From Lewinellaceae bacterium (GTDB lineage: Bacteria > Bacteroidota > Bacteroidia > Chitinophagales > Saprospiraceae): DNA of 33,306 nt. Below are positions 17,618 to 27,050 of this stretch, one piece after another; within the stretch, counting starts at the first letter, position 1, and each line of letters starts with the position of its first letter. Location: positions 43,702 to 77,007 of the forward strand of contig JARQTN010000050.1 in the NCBI GenBank assembly GCA_029976695.1, in the 5' to 3' direction. The position numbers were made by a program, and so were the translations under genes. The notes beneath the pieces were generated by a model that was not told where the DNA came from, made no database searches, and was given only the letters and a program-made list of their open reading frames with translations.

Positions 17618-17675
17618 ATTGCGATATGATAATTATTTTGATATGTAAAAATTATTTATATTAATTTTTAAGATA

Positions 17676-17683
17676 TATCTTTG
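17676..17683 (+). promoter_or_regulatory. Promoter -7 box of the 2999-aa gene
   Basis: TATCTTTG exactly fits the Bacteroidota TAnnTTTG box and lies 43 bases before the ATG at 17727. No TTG sits at the preferred upstream distance, because the nearest TTTTG ends at 17640, so this is only half of a canonical promoter. Confidence 0.45.
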
Positions 17684-17726
17684 TCCCGTTCGACCCCCTC
17701 ATACTTAATGTAATACGTATAGCGTT

Positions 17727-20700
17727 ATGGGACAATTTAACAAATTTATAATTCCATTTGCTTGTGCTTTCTTTGCTTTTGCACAATCTGTTTATTCGGA
17801 AGGCTCCAGGCAGCTGTCTCCAACAGCAAACGATATTGTGCTCCTGCACACAAATGCCTCAGGATTTGCGAATTTCGCAGCCTATGACGGAGATCCGTTA
17901 TCTCGACTGAATATTCATATTGAGGATTTCAGTACAGAGACCGTGTATATAGGTCTTTCGGCAGAGGCAGACAACAATGGCAACCTGACACCACCAGGCA
18001 CTTTCTGGTTCCGCATCAAGGATCCGGACGGCGTGGTCGTGCACGGGCCTTTCCAGGTCACGACCTCAAATGACAATGCAGAAACCTGGGCGCTTGCCAC
18101 TGCCGGACCTGATGTCATCGACCCGGTAAACGGATACCAGACCGCAGGTGTGAACTATGCGGTGTTTGATCCCTCGACGGTCGGCAAGAATGGTGATTAC
18201 TATATTGAGTTCAGTGAATCCCAGAATGCCCCGCAGAACAATATTATCAATATCCTCTGGTACGATTTTACAGTAGTGGCCGGCGGCACAGAACAACCCG
18301 GGCGTCTCTGGTCCAACAGGTGGGCCCTGAGGACTCCCCAGGAAACTGGCGCAGCTCCAGAATGTGAGTGGGACCGGCCGTTCAACGGACAGTTCTATTC
18401 ATACACGATCGATGGATTTGTTTCACTTGTAGATTTCAGTGGATCCGGATTCCAGGGACTCTCCTTTACCGTGGCCTTTGGCGAATTTGGACCCGGGAAT
18501 ACCGGTAATGTGATCGAGGATCGAAAGTCCGTCAACATAGGTGATTCAACGGCGACCGCAGCCGATCATCAGGTATTCCTCAATGATCCTGATCCATCGG
18601 TTTATCCGTCTTCACCGGATATTTGCGGTACCGCGGAATATTTCGGGGCTTCCTGTGAGGGTGATGATATTTGTATTTCCGTCGGGATCACCCAGGAAGG
18701 GCAGGTCGAGGTATTGCTCGATTTCTTTGGCGATAATGGCATATTCGATCCGAATACGACGGATGTCCTGCTCGCTGAGGTGTTTTTCGCTGCGGATACA
18801 GCCTGTATCCCGTGGGATGGCCTGAAAGGGGACGGCAGCCCATTGGATTTTAACGAACAGGTTGAAGCTGTGATCCGCTATTCACAAGGAATTCAGCACT
18901 ATGCTGCCTATGATGTCGAATTCCTCCAGAACGGGTTTTGTGTGCAAACCATCAGGCCAACCTGTTCCGGCATGTCCAATCTGCTCTATTGGGATGATAG
19001 TAATATTACGGATTTTGTATCCACGCCCACAATTGATGAAAGCGATCCCGGGACAGGCCAACCGCTCGTCCAACTCAGCGGATGCACATGCGGTGCAGGT
19101 GGTTGTCGCACCTGGAACAATTTCCAGACTGGAACGAACCCGAATGATTGTGATGGACCACCGGCAGGGTATGGGGATGAAAGGACATTGAATACCTGGT
19201 GGTTTGCAGCTTCAGTGACAGTTGGGCCGGTGAATATCCCCGTATTGCAGGTCATGGCCACTGGCGACACCCTGATCTGTTCAGGTGACAGTACGGCGCT
19301 TTCCGTTGTGACCAGCCTGATGGATCCGGGATACACCTATTCCTGGTCAGGCCCCGGCGGTTTTACTTCTGATATGCAGAATCCCGGATTTGCCTCAGAA
19401 CCAGGGGACTACATTGTGACAGTAATGGATCCTGCAACCGGGTGTATGGCGACAGATACAATTACAATTGAAGTGGCCCCGGAAATCATGACAACGCTTG
19501 ATTTTACCTGTGTGATGGCCAATCAGCCCAATGCGGATATCGACCTGTCAGTATCGGGGGGAATCGCACCATACAGCTTTTTGTGGTCCAATGGTGCCAT
19601 GACTGAAGACCTGACAAACGTGCCTGCCGGTTTCTATTCCGTTACGGTGACAGATGACCTGGGATGTGAAGCCACTGATACAATCACGGTGCAGGGGTGC
19701 TGTATGCTCGAATTTCTCTGTCCACCACCAGTGACAGATATTTTTGCCTGTATCACGGATATACCTGCTCAGGATACGGCACAGGTGTTTGTGACCGATT
19801 TTTGTGAACCGCTGATGATAGAGATCGTGGATGCGAATAATGGAGGAACCGGTTGCGAAGGCGACACCCTTGTGGTAACCAGGACATATTTCATCACGGA
19901 TGGTGCCGGTAATTCTGGGACATGCACACAGACGATTGATATCGTTGATGACCAGCCCCCGATCCCGACAGGCGGGTCTTGTCCCCAGGATACATCGATC
20001 CTTTGCGGGCAGCCGGCCGGTACGGATTTACTGGGATTGCCCTCCTATGTCGATATCTGCACGCCCGGAGTTGGGATATCCGTAACCTTCAGGGATGACA
20101 GTACCGGATTTGATGGTACCTGCACAAACATGATCCTTGGCCAGATCCAGCGTACGTTCTTTGGTGAGGACCTGTGTGGAAATATTGACAGCACCTGTGT
20201 CCAGACGATCTCGGTAATCGACACCGTACCTCCCATCTTTACATTGCCTCCTGATGCAATCATCGATTGCACCAGTGACTCACTGACATCGACAACGGGA
20301 ATGGTCACCGGAGTAGCTGACAATTGTACGGCCACCACTGTCGATTTCACGGACCTGGTTGTGCCAGGTGAATGTCCTGTTATCGATACGATTTATCGCA
20401 CCTGGACTGTGACCGATGCATGCGGCAATGTGGCAACAGGTGTCCAGGTGATCTCCAGGACAGATACACAACCTCCATCCTTTATTGTGCCGGGTGATAT
20501 TACAATCAATTGCACACAGGATTCCCTTCCTGCGATTACTGGTGATGTAACCGGAATCCTGGATGACTGTTCTTCCACTACTGTGGAATTTTCGGATCTC
20601 GTGAGTGCCGGGACGTGCCCGGTAATTGATGTGATCACAAGAACATGGACCGTCTCTGATGCCTGTGGAAATGCGACCACTGATGTGCAGATTATTACCA

Positions 20701-23700
20701 GGATTGACAATACGGATCCAACGTTCACTGTGCCTGCCGATATTGTCATTGCATGCGATGAGATGCCGACAACGGGTTTGACCGGAGATGTGACTGATGC
20801 TTCCGACCTGTGCTCTTCAACAAGCGTCGGTTTTACAGATATCACCGTACCAGGCGAATGCCCTGCGACGGATACGATATTCAGAACCTGGACAGTGCTC
20901 GATGCCTGTGACAATTCTGCAACTGGCGTACAGGTGATCACCCGCGTGGATACAGTCGCGCCGATAGTCCTGCCCGGCACTTGCCCCGAGAATTTTACGA
21001 TTGCTTGCAATGAGATGCCTGGTGAACTGGGTGAGCCCGGATTCAGCGATAATTGCACTTTGGTGACCCTGTCCATCGATGTGGATTCTATCGGTTTTGT
21101 GCCTCCCAGTTCCGAGGGTGTGATTACACGGACATTTTACCTGACTGATGCTTGCGGTAATGTGGATAGTAGTTGCGTGCAGGTGATTACCGTGGTGGAT
21201 AACCTGCCTCCCATGGTCACCTGCCCTCCGGATATCGAAGTCCAGTGCGGAGATGATACCGGCCCGAATGCAACAGGAAATGCCCAATTGACCGATGACT
21301 GTGGCGATCCGTTGAACCTCGAACTGACATTTACCGATGTGACAACCGGATTTGGAGGTGGTTGCGGGGCAGGCACAATTATCCGGACGTTTACAGGCAC
21401 GGATCCTGACGGCAACGCTGCAACCTGCCAGCAGAATATCACGGTAACCGATGATATCGTGCCGGTTTTTGACGTTCCGCCATCGATCACAGTTGATTGT
21501 GACATTGATTTTGATGACCTTTCCCTCACCGGGGAAATCTCGAACGTCTCGGATTGCAGTGCGATCGCAGATACTTCTTACTCAGATATGTCAGGCATGA
21601 TCTCCTGCACGGGTGTTGGGGAAATCACCCGCACGTGGTCTGTAACCGATGCCTGCGGAAATGTAGGAACTGCGGTCCAGATGATCTATATACAGGACAC
21701 TGTGCCGCCCAATCTGATCCCGCCCCCGGATGTGGTGATCAGCTGCGAACAAGATCCGCTCGATACGATGGTCACTGGTTCAATAGTTGTCGTCAGTGAT
21801 GCATGCAGCATGAATTTCATGCTCTCATATGAAGATGATAATTCAGGTTTAACTGGTTGTAACGGGACAGGCGTCATCATCAGAAGATGGAATGCCAGCG
21901 ACGAATGTGGAAACATGGCCGTCATGGAACAGACGATCACTGTTGTTGATAATACCCCCCCTGTCCCGCTTTGTAATGATATTACGCTGAATTTCTATAC
22001 CGGAGAAATCCTCACGATTTCCCCGGATGATGTCGATAACGGCAGTTCGGATGCCTGTGGCGAGGTGAGCCTCAGTTTATCTCAATCCGTATTCGATTGC
22101 AGGGACTTCCGGAACAACGCTGTGCAGACAGCCCAGTTGATCGTATCTGATGATTGCGGGAACAATGCTGCCTGTGAATTTACAGTTACGGGTGTTGGCG
22201 GCAGCGGGATCATTGCTTCCTGCCCGACCACGGATATTTTCGTGCATCTTGGATCAGGTGAGTGTGAAGCTGCTGTGAGCTATCCGATCGGGGGAGAACC
22301 GGAATGTGGCAATTTTGAGATTGTCGTCGAGCAGATCGATGATTCAGGCTATACATCAGGGGATATCTTCCCGATTGGTGATTACGTCCAGGAATACATT
22401 ATATACAATGTGCCAGACGCATCAGCACCTGCAGATCTTGTGCCGGATACCGTCAGCTGTGCATTCAATATCCACGTCATCGAAAATATACAGACAACCA
22501 ATAACCTGAACTGCAATGGGAATGTAAATATCTCCTTTGACCAAAACTGTGAACTGGTCATCAATCCGGACATGATCCTGGAAGGAGGGAACTACAGTTG
22601 TTTTGATGATTTTTTCATCGAAATCGAGGACGTTGCCGAAGGGTTTGGCGAGGTGATGATTACGATTGATGATGTGGTGCTGGGTCAATATTATACAGTT
22701 ACCATTACAGATACGAAAACGGGTATATCCTGCTGGAACAAAGTCCGTTTTGAGTACAAATTCCCGCCTTTCACGGAATGTGGGGATCGGACAATCCTCT
22801 GTACAACCCCGTTGCATCCCGTGTTTACAATGCCGGATGGGGAAATGCTGCCTTACGCACCATCAGCCGGCAGCGATTGCGTAGAGATCATGTATGACTG
22901 GGAGGATGAGGTATTTGAAGGATTGTGCGGTGTGGATTCCGTTTATCGTTCCTGGACGATTACGGATGAAGTCGGAAATGCGGCTACCTGTGTGCAGCGG
23001 ATTTTCGTGCAGCCGGCAACCTTTGATTCACTTGAATTCCCGGCGACGTACTTCGGGCCCTGTGACGGATCGACGGATCCTTCTGTGACGGGGTACCCGT
23101 TGATCAACGGGGAGTCCATTGTCAACAATCCGCAGTGCAATATCATGGCTGTCTACGACGATGTAGAATTCGAGGAGTGTGGTGCCAGCACAAAGGTTGT
23201 CCGGAAGTGGCGTGTGCTGAACTGGTGTACGCAAGAAACAATTGAAGGAAACCAGGTCATTAAACTGTTGGATGAAGAAGGTCCTGAAGTGGTATGTCCT
23301 GCGGATATCGAAGTTGGGACAGATTTCTGGTTTTGTCATGCCAATGTGCCGATCCCGCCTGCCCAGGCTTTCGATGCCTGCGGGAGCGACCCGATCACAT
23401 TTGAACTTGCATCAAGTGCAGGTGAAGTGACACAGGTGGGCGGCCAGTATGTCGTCACGGAAATGCCCCTGGGTACCAATCAGGTGACCTGGACTGCCAT
23501 CGACGATTGTGGAAATACATCGAGTTGCACAATTCAGGTGACGGTAAAAGACGATGTTCCGCCTGTTGTCAACTGTGATGAGCATACGGTTGTCAGCCTG
23601 ACCAATGACCGTCCATTTGGAATTACCCTCGTGGATGCTTCAGTGCTTGACGACGGTAGCTACGACAACTGCAGTGAAATCTCATTCCGGGCCAGGCGGA

Positions 23701-26700
23701 TGACAAGCTGCATCAATATTGACTGGACATCCAATGGTGCAGGCATTGATGATATTCCGAATGGCATTGTCAATTCCAGGGACAGGGGTACAGTGCACCG
23801 GCCAAAGATACCCTTTGCATGCTGCGATGTGGCCGCAGGACCTATCATGGTCGAGTTGGAAGTGACAGACGAAGTGGGAAATATCAATTATTGCATGGTT
23901 GAGGTGACCGTGCAGGACAAGATCGCCCCGTACATGGAATGTCCGCCTGACATTGTGGTCAGTTGCGACTTCTGGTTTGACGATCATGTGACGACAAACC
24001 AGTTCATCGACCTTTCCGAGGATCCGCTTGGAAATGTGTTCGGGACGATGCTGGATGCATTTGAAAATACCGAGGAGGACCGCAGGGTGATCACGATCAA
24101 TGACCCGGGCAGGCCCACAAGCCCCTCGGATCCGGATTACCTGGCACAGCCTTATGACTGGGGTCGCGACGGATGGGCCTTTGATAATTGCGATATCGAG
24201 CTGGATGTCTTTGTGACCATCGTGGAAGACTGCAGTGGCGAAGATCCTGCGATACCGGATATTCCATCCTGGCTGATCTCTGCTGACAGGGCAGATGACG
24301 AGGTGAAGTATATCAAGAGGAGGTTCAGGGCCACGGATCTCAGTCCGCAGGAGAATGCCTCTACCTGCGAGCAGAATATCTGGGTGGTTGACTTCGATCC
24401 GTTCTACATCAGTGACAATACATGCACAAACACGGATCCGAGAGACGGAGTGATCTGGCCATGCGACCTTGAATACACGACATGCCCTGATTCCATTGAC
24501 TATACAGAGCCAGTCATTTTTGATGATAATTGCAGCCTCATCGGAATCACATATGATGACAGCAGGTTTGATTTTGTGGACAGCGCATGCTACAAGATCC
24601 TGCGTGAATGGACCATCATTGACTGGTGCCAGTACAATGCGGCAACAGGGGCCGGTCTATGGAAATACACCCAGGTGATCAAAGTCATCGACAGCGATGG
24701 ACCAGAAGTGATCAATTGCCCGGAAGGGCCTGTGACACTATGTGCATCTGACCCGGGTGTGAGCCTACCGGATAACAACCAGGTATTCCTCAGTGAGGAA
24801 GATCCGGATCATACTTCATGCAGTGTGCATATCGACGTGAGCCTCGATGTGCAGGAACTTTGCAGTGATTATGTGATCTATGATGTGAAGGTCTATCCGT
24901 TTAACGGCATCGAATTCCTCCAGCTCGTAGACAAGACAGAAGTTGCGCTTGATGAAGCAGGAGTTGCCATATTGAACCTGAACACCAGGAATGCCGCAAT
25001 CCCTGCTATCAGGCAGAATGGCCTACCATATAACAGTCCATTCTGCGGTGATTACCACAGGGTATTGTGGAGTATTGAGGATGGATGTGGAAACCTGAGC
25101 ACATGTGAGTACCTGCTCAGGCTGGAAGACTGCAAGCAACCCAGCCCGGTATGCATCAACGGATTGAGTACGGTTGTGATGCCTCAAGGAGGAAGCGTGA
25201 CGATCTGGGCGAAGGAATACGATGCCAGTTCAATTGATGACTGTACCCCTGCGGAAGACCTGCTGTTCAGTTTCAGCGGGGACTTCCACCAGCCGAGCAT
25301 GGAATACAATTGTGAAAATGTGCCCGCTTTCGGAGCTGAACTTGAAGTGCAGATTTGGGTTGCGGATGCAGGTGTGGATGCAGATTGTGACGGAACAATC
25401 GACTGGGATGAGAAGAACAGGGATTTCTGCACGACCACCATTGTGGTAACGGACAATGAAGGTGTTTGCGGCTCGGGAACGGCCGTGATAGAGGGGGATG
25501 TCCTGACGCATGATGTACAAGAGCCGGTCGCACAAACGACGGTCAGCCTGCAGCATCCAAGCCAGGCATTCCCAAGTGTGATCACTGCCGAGGACGGGAA
25601 GTATGCATTCACCGGTGTGCCGGCAAATGGCCCGTATACGATTACGCCGTTGAGAAACGATGATCACAAGAACGGAGTAAGTACGCTTGACCTGGTCAGG
25701 ATCCAGAAACACTTGTTAGGTGTGGAACCATTTACCTCGCCTTACCAGTATATCGCAGCTGATGCGAATAATTCGCAGTCAGTCAGTGTCATCGACCTGA
25801 TCGAATTGAGGAAGCTGATCCTCCAGATGACGACAGAACTGCCGAATAACACCAGCTGGAGGTTTGCGGCAAATGGACAGGAATTCGCTGACCTTTCGAA
25901 TCCCTGGCCATTTGAGGAATCGATTACACTCGAAACAGTCGAAGCTGGCCAGGATTATGTCGATGAAAACTTCATGGCGATCAAGGTTGGTGACCTGAAC
26001 AATACCGTGGTGGCAAATGCAACACAAGTGGTTGTACGGAATCCGCAAAGTGAAGTGGCAGTCGAGGTGATTTCGCCTGAAGCGCTCATCCAGGGTGAGA
26101 TCTATGAGCTTGAGGTGATCGTGCCTGCAGAGTTGCTTGGCTTCCAGTGGACAATGGATTTACGTGATCTGGACTTCATCGGGATCGAAAGTGACCAGGT
26201 CGGGTCAGAGGATTATGCACTGCATGATCGGATGCTGGCGATGAGTTTTGTGCGGGCAGAAAGGGCCGCCTACGCGGATGGCGGGCCCGAGCCGGTGAAA
26301 TTCAGGCTGATCGTCCAGGCAAGCACATCCGGGCAGGCTGCGCAGATGATCGGTTTGAGTGATGAGATCACACCTGTCGAAGGTTACCGGAACGGTAGTG
26401 GTTCCGACGGGGCAATCGAGGTTGTTGAACTCGCACTTGACTTCGGCAGCCAGCCCGGATCGGCTGAATATGCATTGTTCCAAAACCAGCCAAACCCGTT
26501 TGTGGACCAGACGATCATTGGATTCACACTTCCCGGGGATATGGAAGCGACAATAACTGTCTTTGATGCCGCAGGCAAGGTCCTCAGGGTAATTGAGGGG
26601 GATTATGCGAGAGGTTACAACAAGGTTGCCATTTCCAGTGGTGACCTGCCGGCTGGAGGCGTTGCGTATTACAACCTGAAAGCCGGGGCATTTTCGGCAA

Positions 26701-26726
26701 CCAGGAAAATGATCCTGATCAAATAA
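17727..26726 (+). CDS. Giant T9SS-exported multi-domain protein with HYR-like repeats, dockerin-like pair and type A sorting domain
   Basis: The 2999-residue protein starts with a signal peptide (MGQFNKFIIPFACAFFAFA). Residues ~25-510 form a region I cannot assign. An Ig-like unit (~510-585) and a SprB-like repeat (~590-656, DLTNVPAGFYSVTVTD) follow. About ten HYR-like units of ~80 residues span ~659-1489, each ending in patterns like RTWTVTDACGN and VDNTPP. Residues ~1600-1690 and ~1769-2590 form a cysteine-rich module shared with the next gene. A carboxypeptidase-regulatory-like fold (~2585-2643) leads to two EF-hand-like loops at ~2644-2699 (KNGVSTLDLVRIQKHLLG; ADANNSQSVSVIDLIELRK), which resemble a dockerin. 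Residues ~2758-2907 may be cohesin-like. The last 86 residues (FQNQPNPFVDQTIIGF, ITVFDAAGKVL, GYNKVAISSGDLPAG, KMILIK) are a type A T9SS sorting domain. Likely a surface or matrix scaffold; no catalytic motif was seen. A strong terminator follows. Confidence 0.9.
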   Translation: MGQFNKFIIPFACAFFAFAQSVYSEGSRQLSPTANDIVLLHTNASGFANFAAYDGDPLSRLNIHIEDFSTETVYIGLSAEADNNGNLTPPGTFWFRIKDPDGVVVHGPFQVTTSNDNAETWALATAGPDVIDPVNGYQTAGVNYAVFDPSTVGKNGDYYIEFSESQNAPQNNIINILWYDFTVVAGGTEQPGRLWSNRWALRTPQETGAAPECEWDRPFNGQFYSYTIDGFVSLVDFSGSGFQGLSFTVAFGEFGPGNTGNVIEDRKSVNIGDSTATAADHQVFLNDPDPSVYPSSPDICGTAEYFGASCEGDDICISVGITQEGQVEVLLDFFGDNGIFDPNTTDVLLAEVFFAADTACIPWDGLKGDGSPLDFNEQVEAVIRYSQGIQHYAAYDVEFLQNGFCVQTIRPTCSGMSNLLYWDDSNITDFVSTPTIDESDPGTGQPLVQLSGCTCGAGGCRTWNNFQTGTNPNDCDGPPAGYGDERTLNTWWFAASVTVGPVNIPVLQVMATGDTLICSGDSTALSVVTSLMDPGYTYSWSGPGGFTSDMQNPGFASEPGDYIVTVMDPATGCMATDTITIEVAPEIMTTLDFTCVMANQPNADIDLSVSGGIAPYSFLWSNGAMTEDLTNVPAGFYSVTVTDDLGCEATDTITVQGCCMLEFLCPPPVTDIFACITDIPAQDTAQVFVTDFCEPLMIEIVDANNGGTGCEGDTLVVTRTYFITDGAGNSGTCTQTIDIVDDQPPIPTGGSCPQDTSILCGQPAGTDLLGLPSYVDICTPGVGISVTFRDDSTGFDGTCTNMILGQIQRTFFGEDLCGNIDSTCVQTISVIDTVPPIFTLPPDAIIDCTSDSLTSTTGMVTGVADNCTATTVDFTDLVVPGECPVIDTIYRTWTVTDACGNVATGVQVISRTDTQPPSFIVPGDITINCTQDSLPAITGDVTGILDDCSSTTVEFSDLVSAGTCPVIDVITRTWTVSDACGNATTDVQIITRIDNTDPTFTVPADIVIACDEMPTTGLTGDVTDASDLCSSTSVGFTDITVPGECPATDTIFRTWTVLDACDNSATGVQVITRVDTVAPIVLPGTCPENFTIACNEMPGELGEPGFSDNCTLVTLSIDVDSIGFVPPSSEGVITRTFYLTDACGNVDSSCVQVITVVDNLPPMVTCPPDIEVQCGDDTGPNATGNAQLTDDCGDPLNLELTFTDVTTGFGGGCGAGTIIRTFTGTDPDGNAATCQQNITVTDDIVPVFDVPPSITVDCDIDFDDLSLTGEISNVSDCSAIADTSYSDMSGMISCTGVGEITRTWSVTDACGNVGTAVQMIYIQDTVPPNLIPPPDVVISCEQDPLDTMVTGSIVVVSDACSMNFMLSYEDDNSGLTGCNGTGVIIRRWNASDECGNMAVMEQTITVVDNTPPVPLCNDITLNFYTGEILTISPDDVDNGSSDACGEVSLSLSQSVFDCRDFRNNAVQTAQLIVSDDCGNNAACEFTVTGVGGSGIIASCPTTDIFVHLGSGECEAAVSYPIGGEPECGNFEIVVEQIDDSGYTSGDIFPIGDYVQEYIIYNVPDASAPADLVPDTVSCAFNIHVIENIQTTNNLNCNGNVNISFDQNCELVINPDMILEGGNYSCFDDFFIEIEDVAEGFGEVMITIDDVVLGQYYTVTITDTKTGISCWNKVRFEYKFPPFTECGDRTILCTTPLHPVFTMPDGEMLPYAPSAGSDCVEIMYDWEDEVFEGLCGVDSVYRSWTITDEVGNAATCVQRIFVQPATFDSLEFPATYFGPCDGSTDPSVTGYPLINGESIVNNPQCNIMAVYDDVEFEECGASTKVVRKWRVLNWCTQETIEGNQVIKLLDEEGPEVVCPADIEVGTDFWFCHANVPIPPAQAFDACGSDPITFELASSAGEVTQVGGQYVVTEMPLGTNQVTWTAIDDCGNTSSCTIQVTVKDDVPPVVNCDEHTVVSLTNDRPFGITLVDASVLDDGSYDNCSEISFRARRMTSCINIDWTSNGAGIDDIPNGIVNSRDRGTVHRPKIPFACCDVAAGPIMVELEVTDEVGNINYCMVEVTVQDKIAPYMECPPDIVVSCDFWFDDHVTTNQFIDLSEDPLGNVFGTMLDAFENTEEDRRVITINDPGRPTSPSDPDYLAQPYDWGRDGWAFDNCDIELDVFVTIVEDCSGEDPAIPDIPSWLISADRADDEVKYIKRRFRATDLSPQENASTCEQNIWVVDFDPFYISDNTCTNTDPRDGVIWPCDLEYTTCPDSIDYTEPVIFDDNCSLIGITYDDSRFDFVDSACYKILREWTIIDWCQYNAATGAGLWKYTQVIKVIDSDGPEVINCPEGPVTLCASDPGVSLPDNNQVFLSEEDPDHTSCSVHIDVSLDVQELCSDYVIYDVKVYPFNGIEFLQLVDKTEVALDEAGVAILNLNTRNAAIPAIRQNGLPYNSPFCGDYHRVLWSIEDGCGNLSTCEYLLRLEDCKQPSPVCINGLSTVVMPQGGSVTIWAKEYDASSIDDCTPAEDLLFSFSGDFHQPSMEYNCENVPAFGAELEVQIWVADAGVDADCDGTIDWDEKNRDFCTTTIVVTDNEGVCGSGTAVIEGDVLTHDVQEPVAQTTVSLQHPSQAFPSVITAEDGKYAFTGVPANGPYTITPLRNDDHKNGVSTLDLVRIQKHLLGVEPFTSPYQYIAADANNSQSVSVIDLIELRKLILQMTTELPNNTSWRFAANGQEFADLSNPWPFEESITLETVEAGQDYVDENFMAIKVGDLNNTVVANATQVVVRNPQSEVAVEVISPEALIQGEIYELEVIVPAELLGFQWTMDLRDLDFIGIESDQVGSEDYALHDRMLAMSFVRAERAAYADGGPEPVKFRLIVQASTSGQAAQMIGLSDEITPVEGYRNGSGSDGAIEVVELALDFGSQPGSAEYALFQNQPNPFVDQTIIGFTLPGDMEATITVFDAAGKVLRVIEGDYARGYNKVAISSGDLPAGGVAYYNLKAGAFSATRKMILIK
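19701..22194 (+). repeat. Array of about ten HYR-like coding repeats (~240 bp each)
   Basis: Consecutive units share the order: proline-rich start (for example FTVPADIVIACDE), GDVTG, a central DLC or DNC, a GECP turn, RTWTVTDACGN, then an aspartate-proline linker. Units 3, 4 and 5 (about 20233-20960) are closest to one another, and the others are more divergent and vary in length. HYR-like domains are Ig-fold modules common in extracellular adhesive proteins. Confidence 0.8.
23031..26108 (+). repeat. Copy 1 of a 3-kb coding segment shared with the next gene
   Basis: It aligns with 30231-33306 at an offset of 7194-7200 bases. The encoded ~1000 residues share long identical runs, for example ACCDVAAGPIMVELEVTD, IKRRFRATDLSPQEN, VTLCASDPGVSLP and KQPSPVCINGLSTVVMPQGG. 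In the 60 bases at 25021-25080 against 32221-32280 I count 49 identities, with most differences at third codon positions. Strong similarity ends near 26042, just after QVVVRN. Confidence 0.93.
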
Positions 26727-27050
26727 GGATGATTTTTCCTGCTTCCAGGAATAAGAACGGAGGGGAATGGGCCAGCGCTCATTCCCCTTTTTCTTTTTAT
26801 CGGGAATTCGCTATTGGATCGTAAGCCCGCATTCAATTTGATCCGGGAAAGGTTCGATTGCGACCGTGTATAAAAAATCAGGACGAATTAGTGAAATATT
26901 AATATGAAATAATTATCTTCGGCCAAATTGCTGATTCATAAGCAATTAAACATATGAAAAATCATCTTTGATGAAACCTCGAAAACCAGCGCCATATCCT
27001 GTAAAATTTCACCGAAATACATATTTAAAATAAACCTAATCTGTCTCCCC
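26727..27050. other. Intergenic region between second and third giant genes
   Basis: This 324-base gap holds one strong terminator near its start. The remainder is AT-rich with a short palindrome ATATTAATAT at 26896-26905. I saw no full TTG / TAnnTTTG promoter pair. CATCTTTG at 26963-26970 is one mismatch from the -7 box but has no partner at the usual distance. Confidence 0.6.
26762..26792 (+). terminator. Strong intrinsic terminator after the 2999-aa gene
   Basis: GGGGAATG at 26762-26769 pairs perfectly with CATTCCCC at 26780-26787, with a 10-base loop that can extend the stem slightly. TTTTT follows directly, then C and another T run. It lies 35 bases past the stop codon. Confidence 0.87.

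Larger units (their letters stand above)
17392..17726. other. Intergenic region between first and second giant genes
   Basis: This 335-base gap contains no gene. Its left third holds a weak terminator, the middle is unremarkable, and the right half (17580-17680) is strongly AT-rich and holds an inverted repeat and a promoter-like box, as annotated separately. Confidence 0.7.

Noticed and set aside
20393-21076. 227-codon minus-strand frame opposite the HYR array
   Set aside because: Its internal periodicity mirrors the repeats on the coding strand, so it is a shadow of them.
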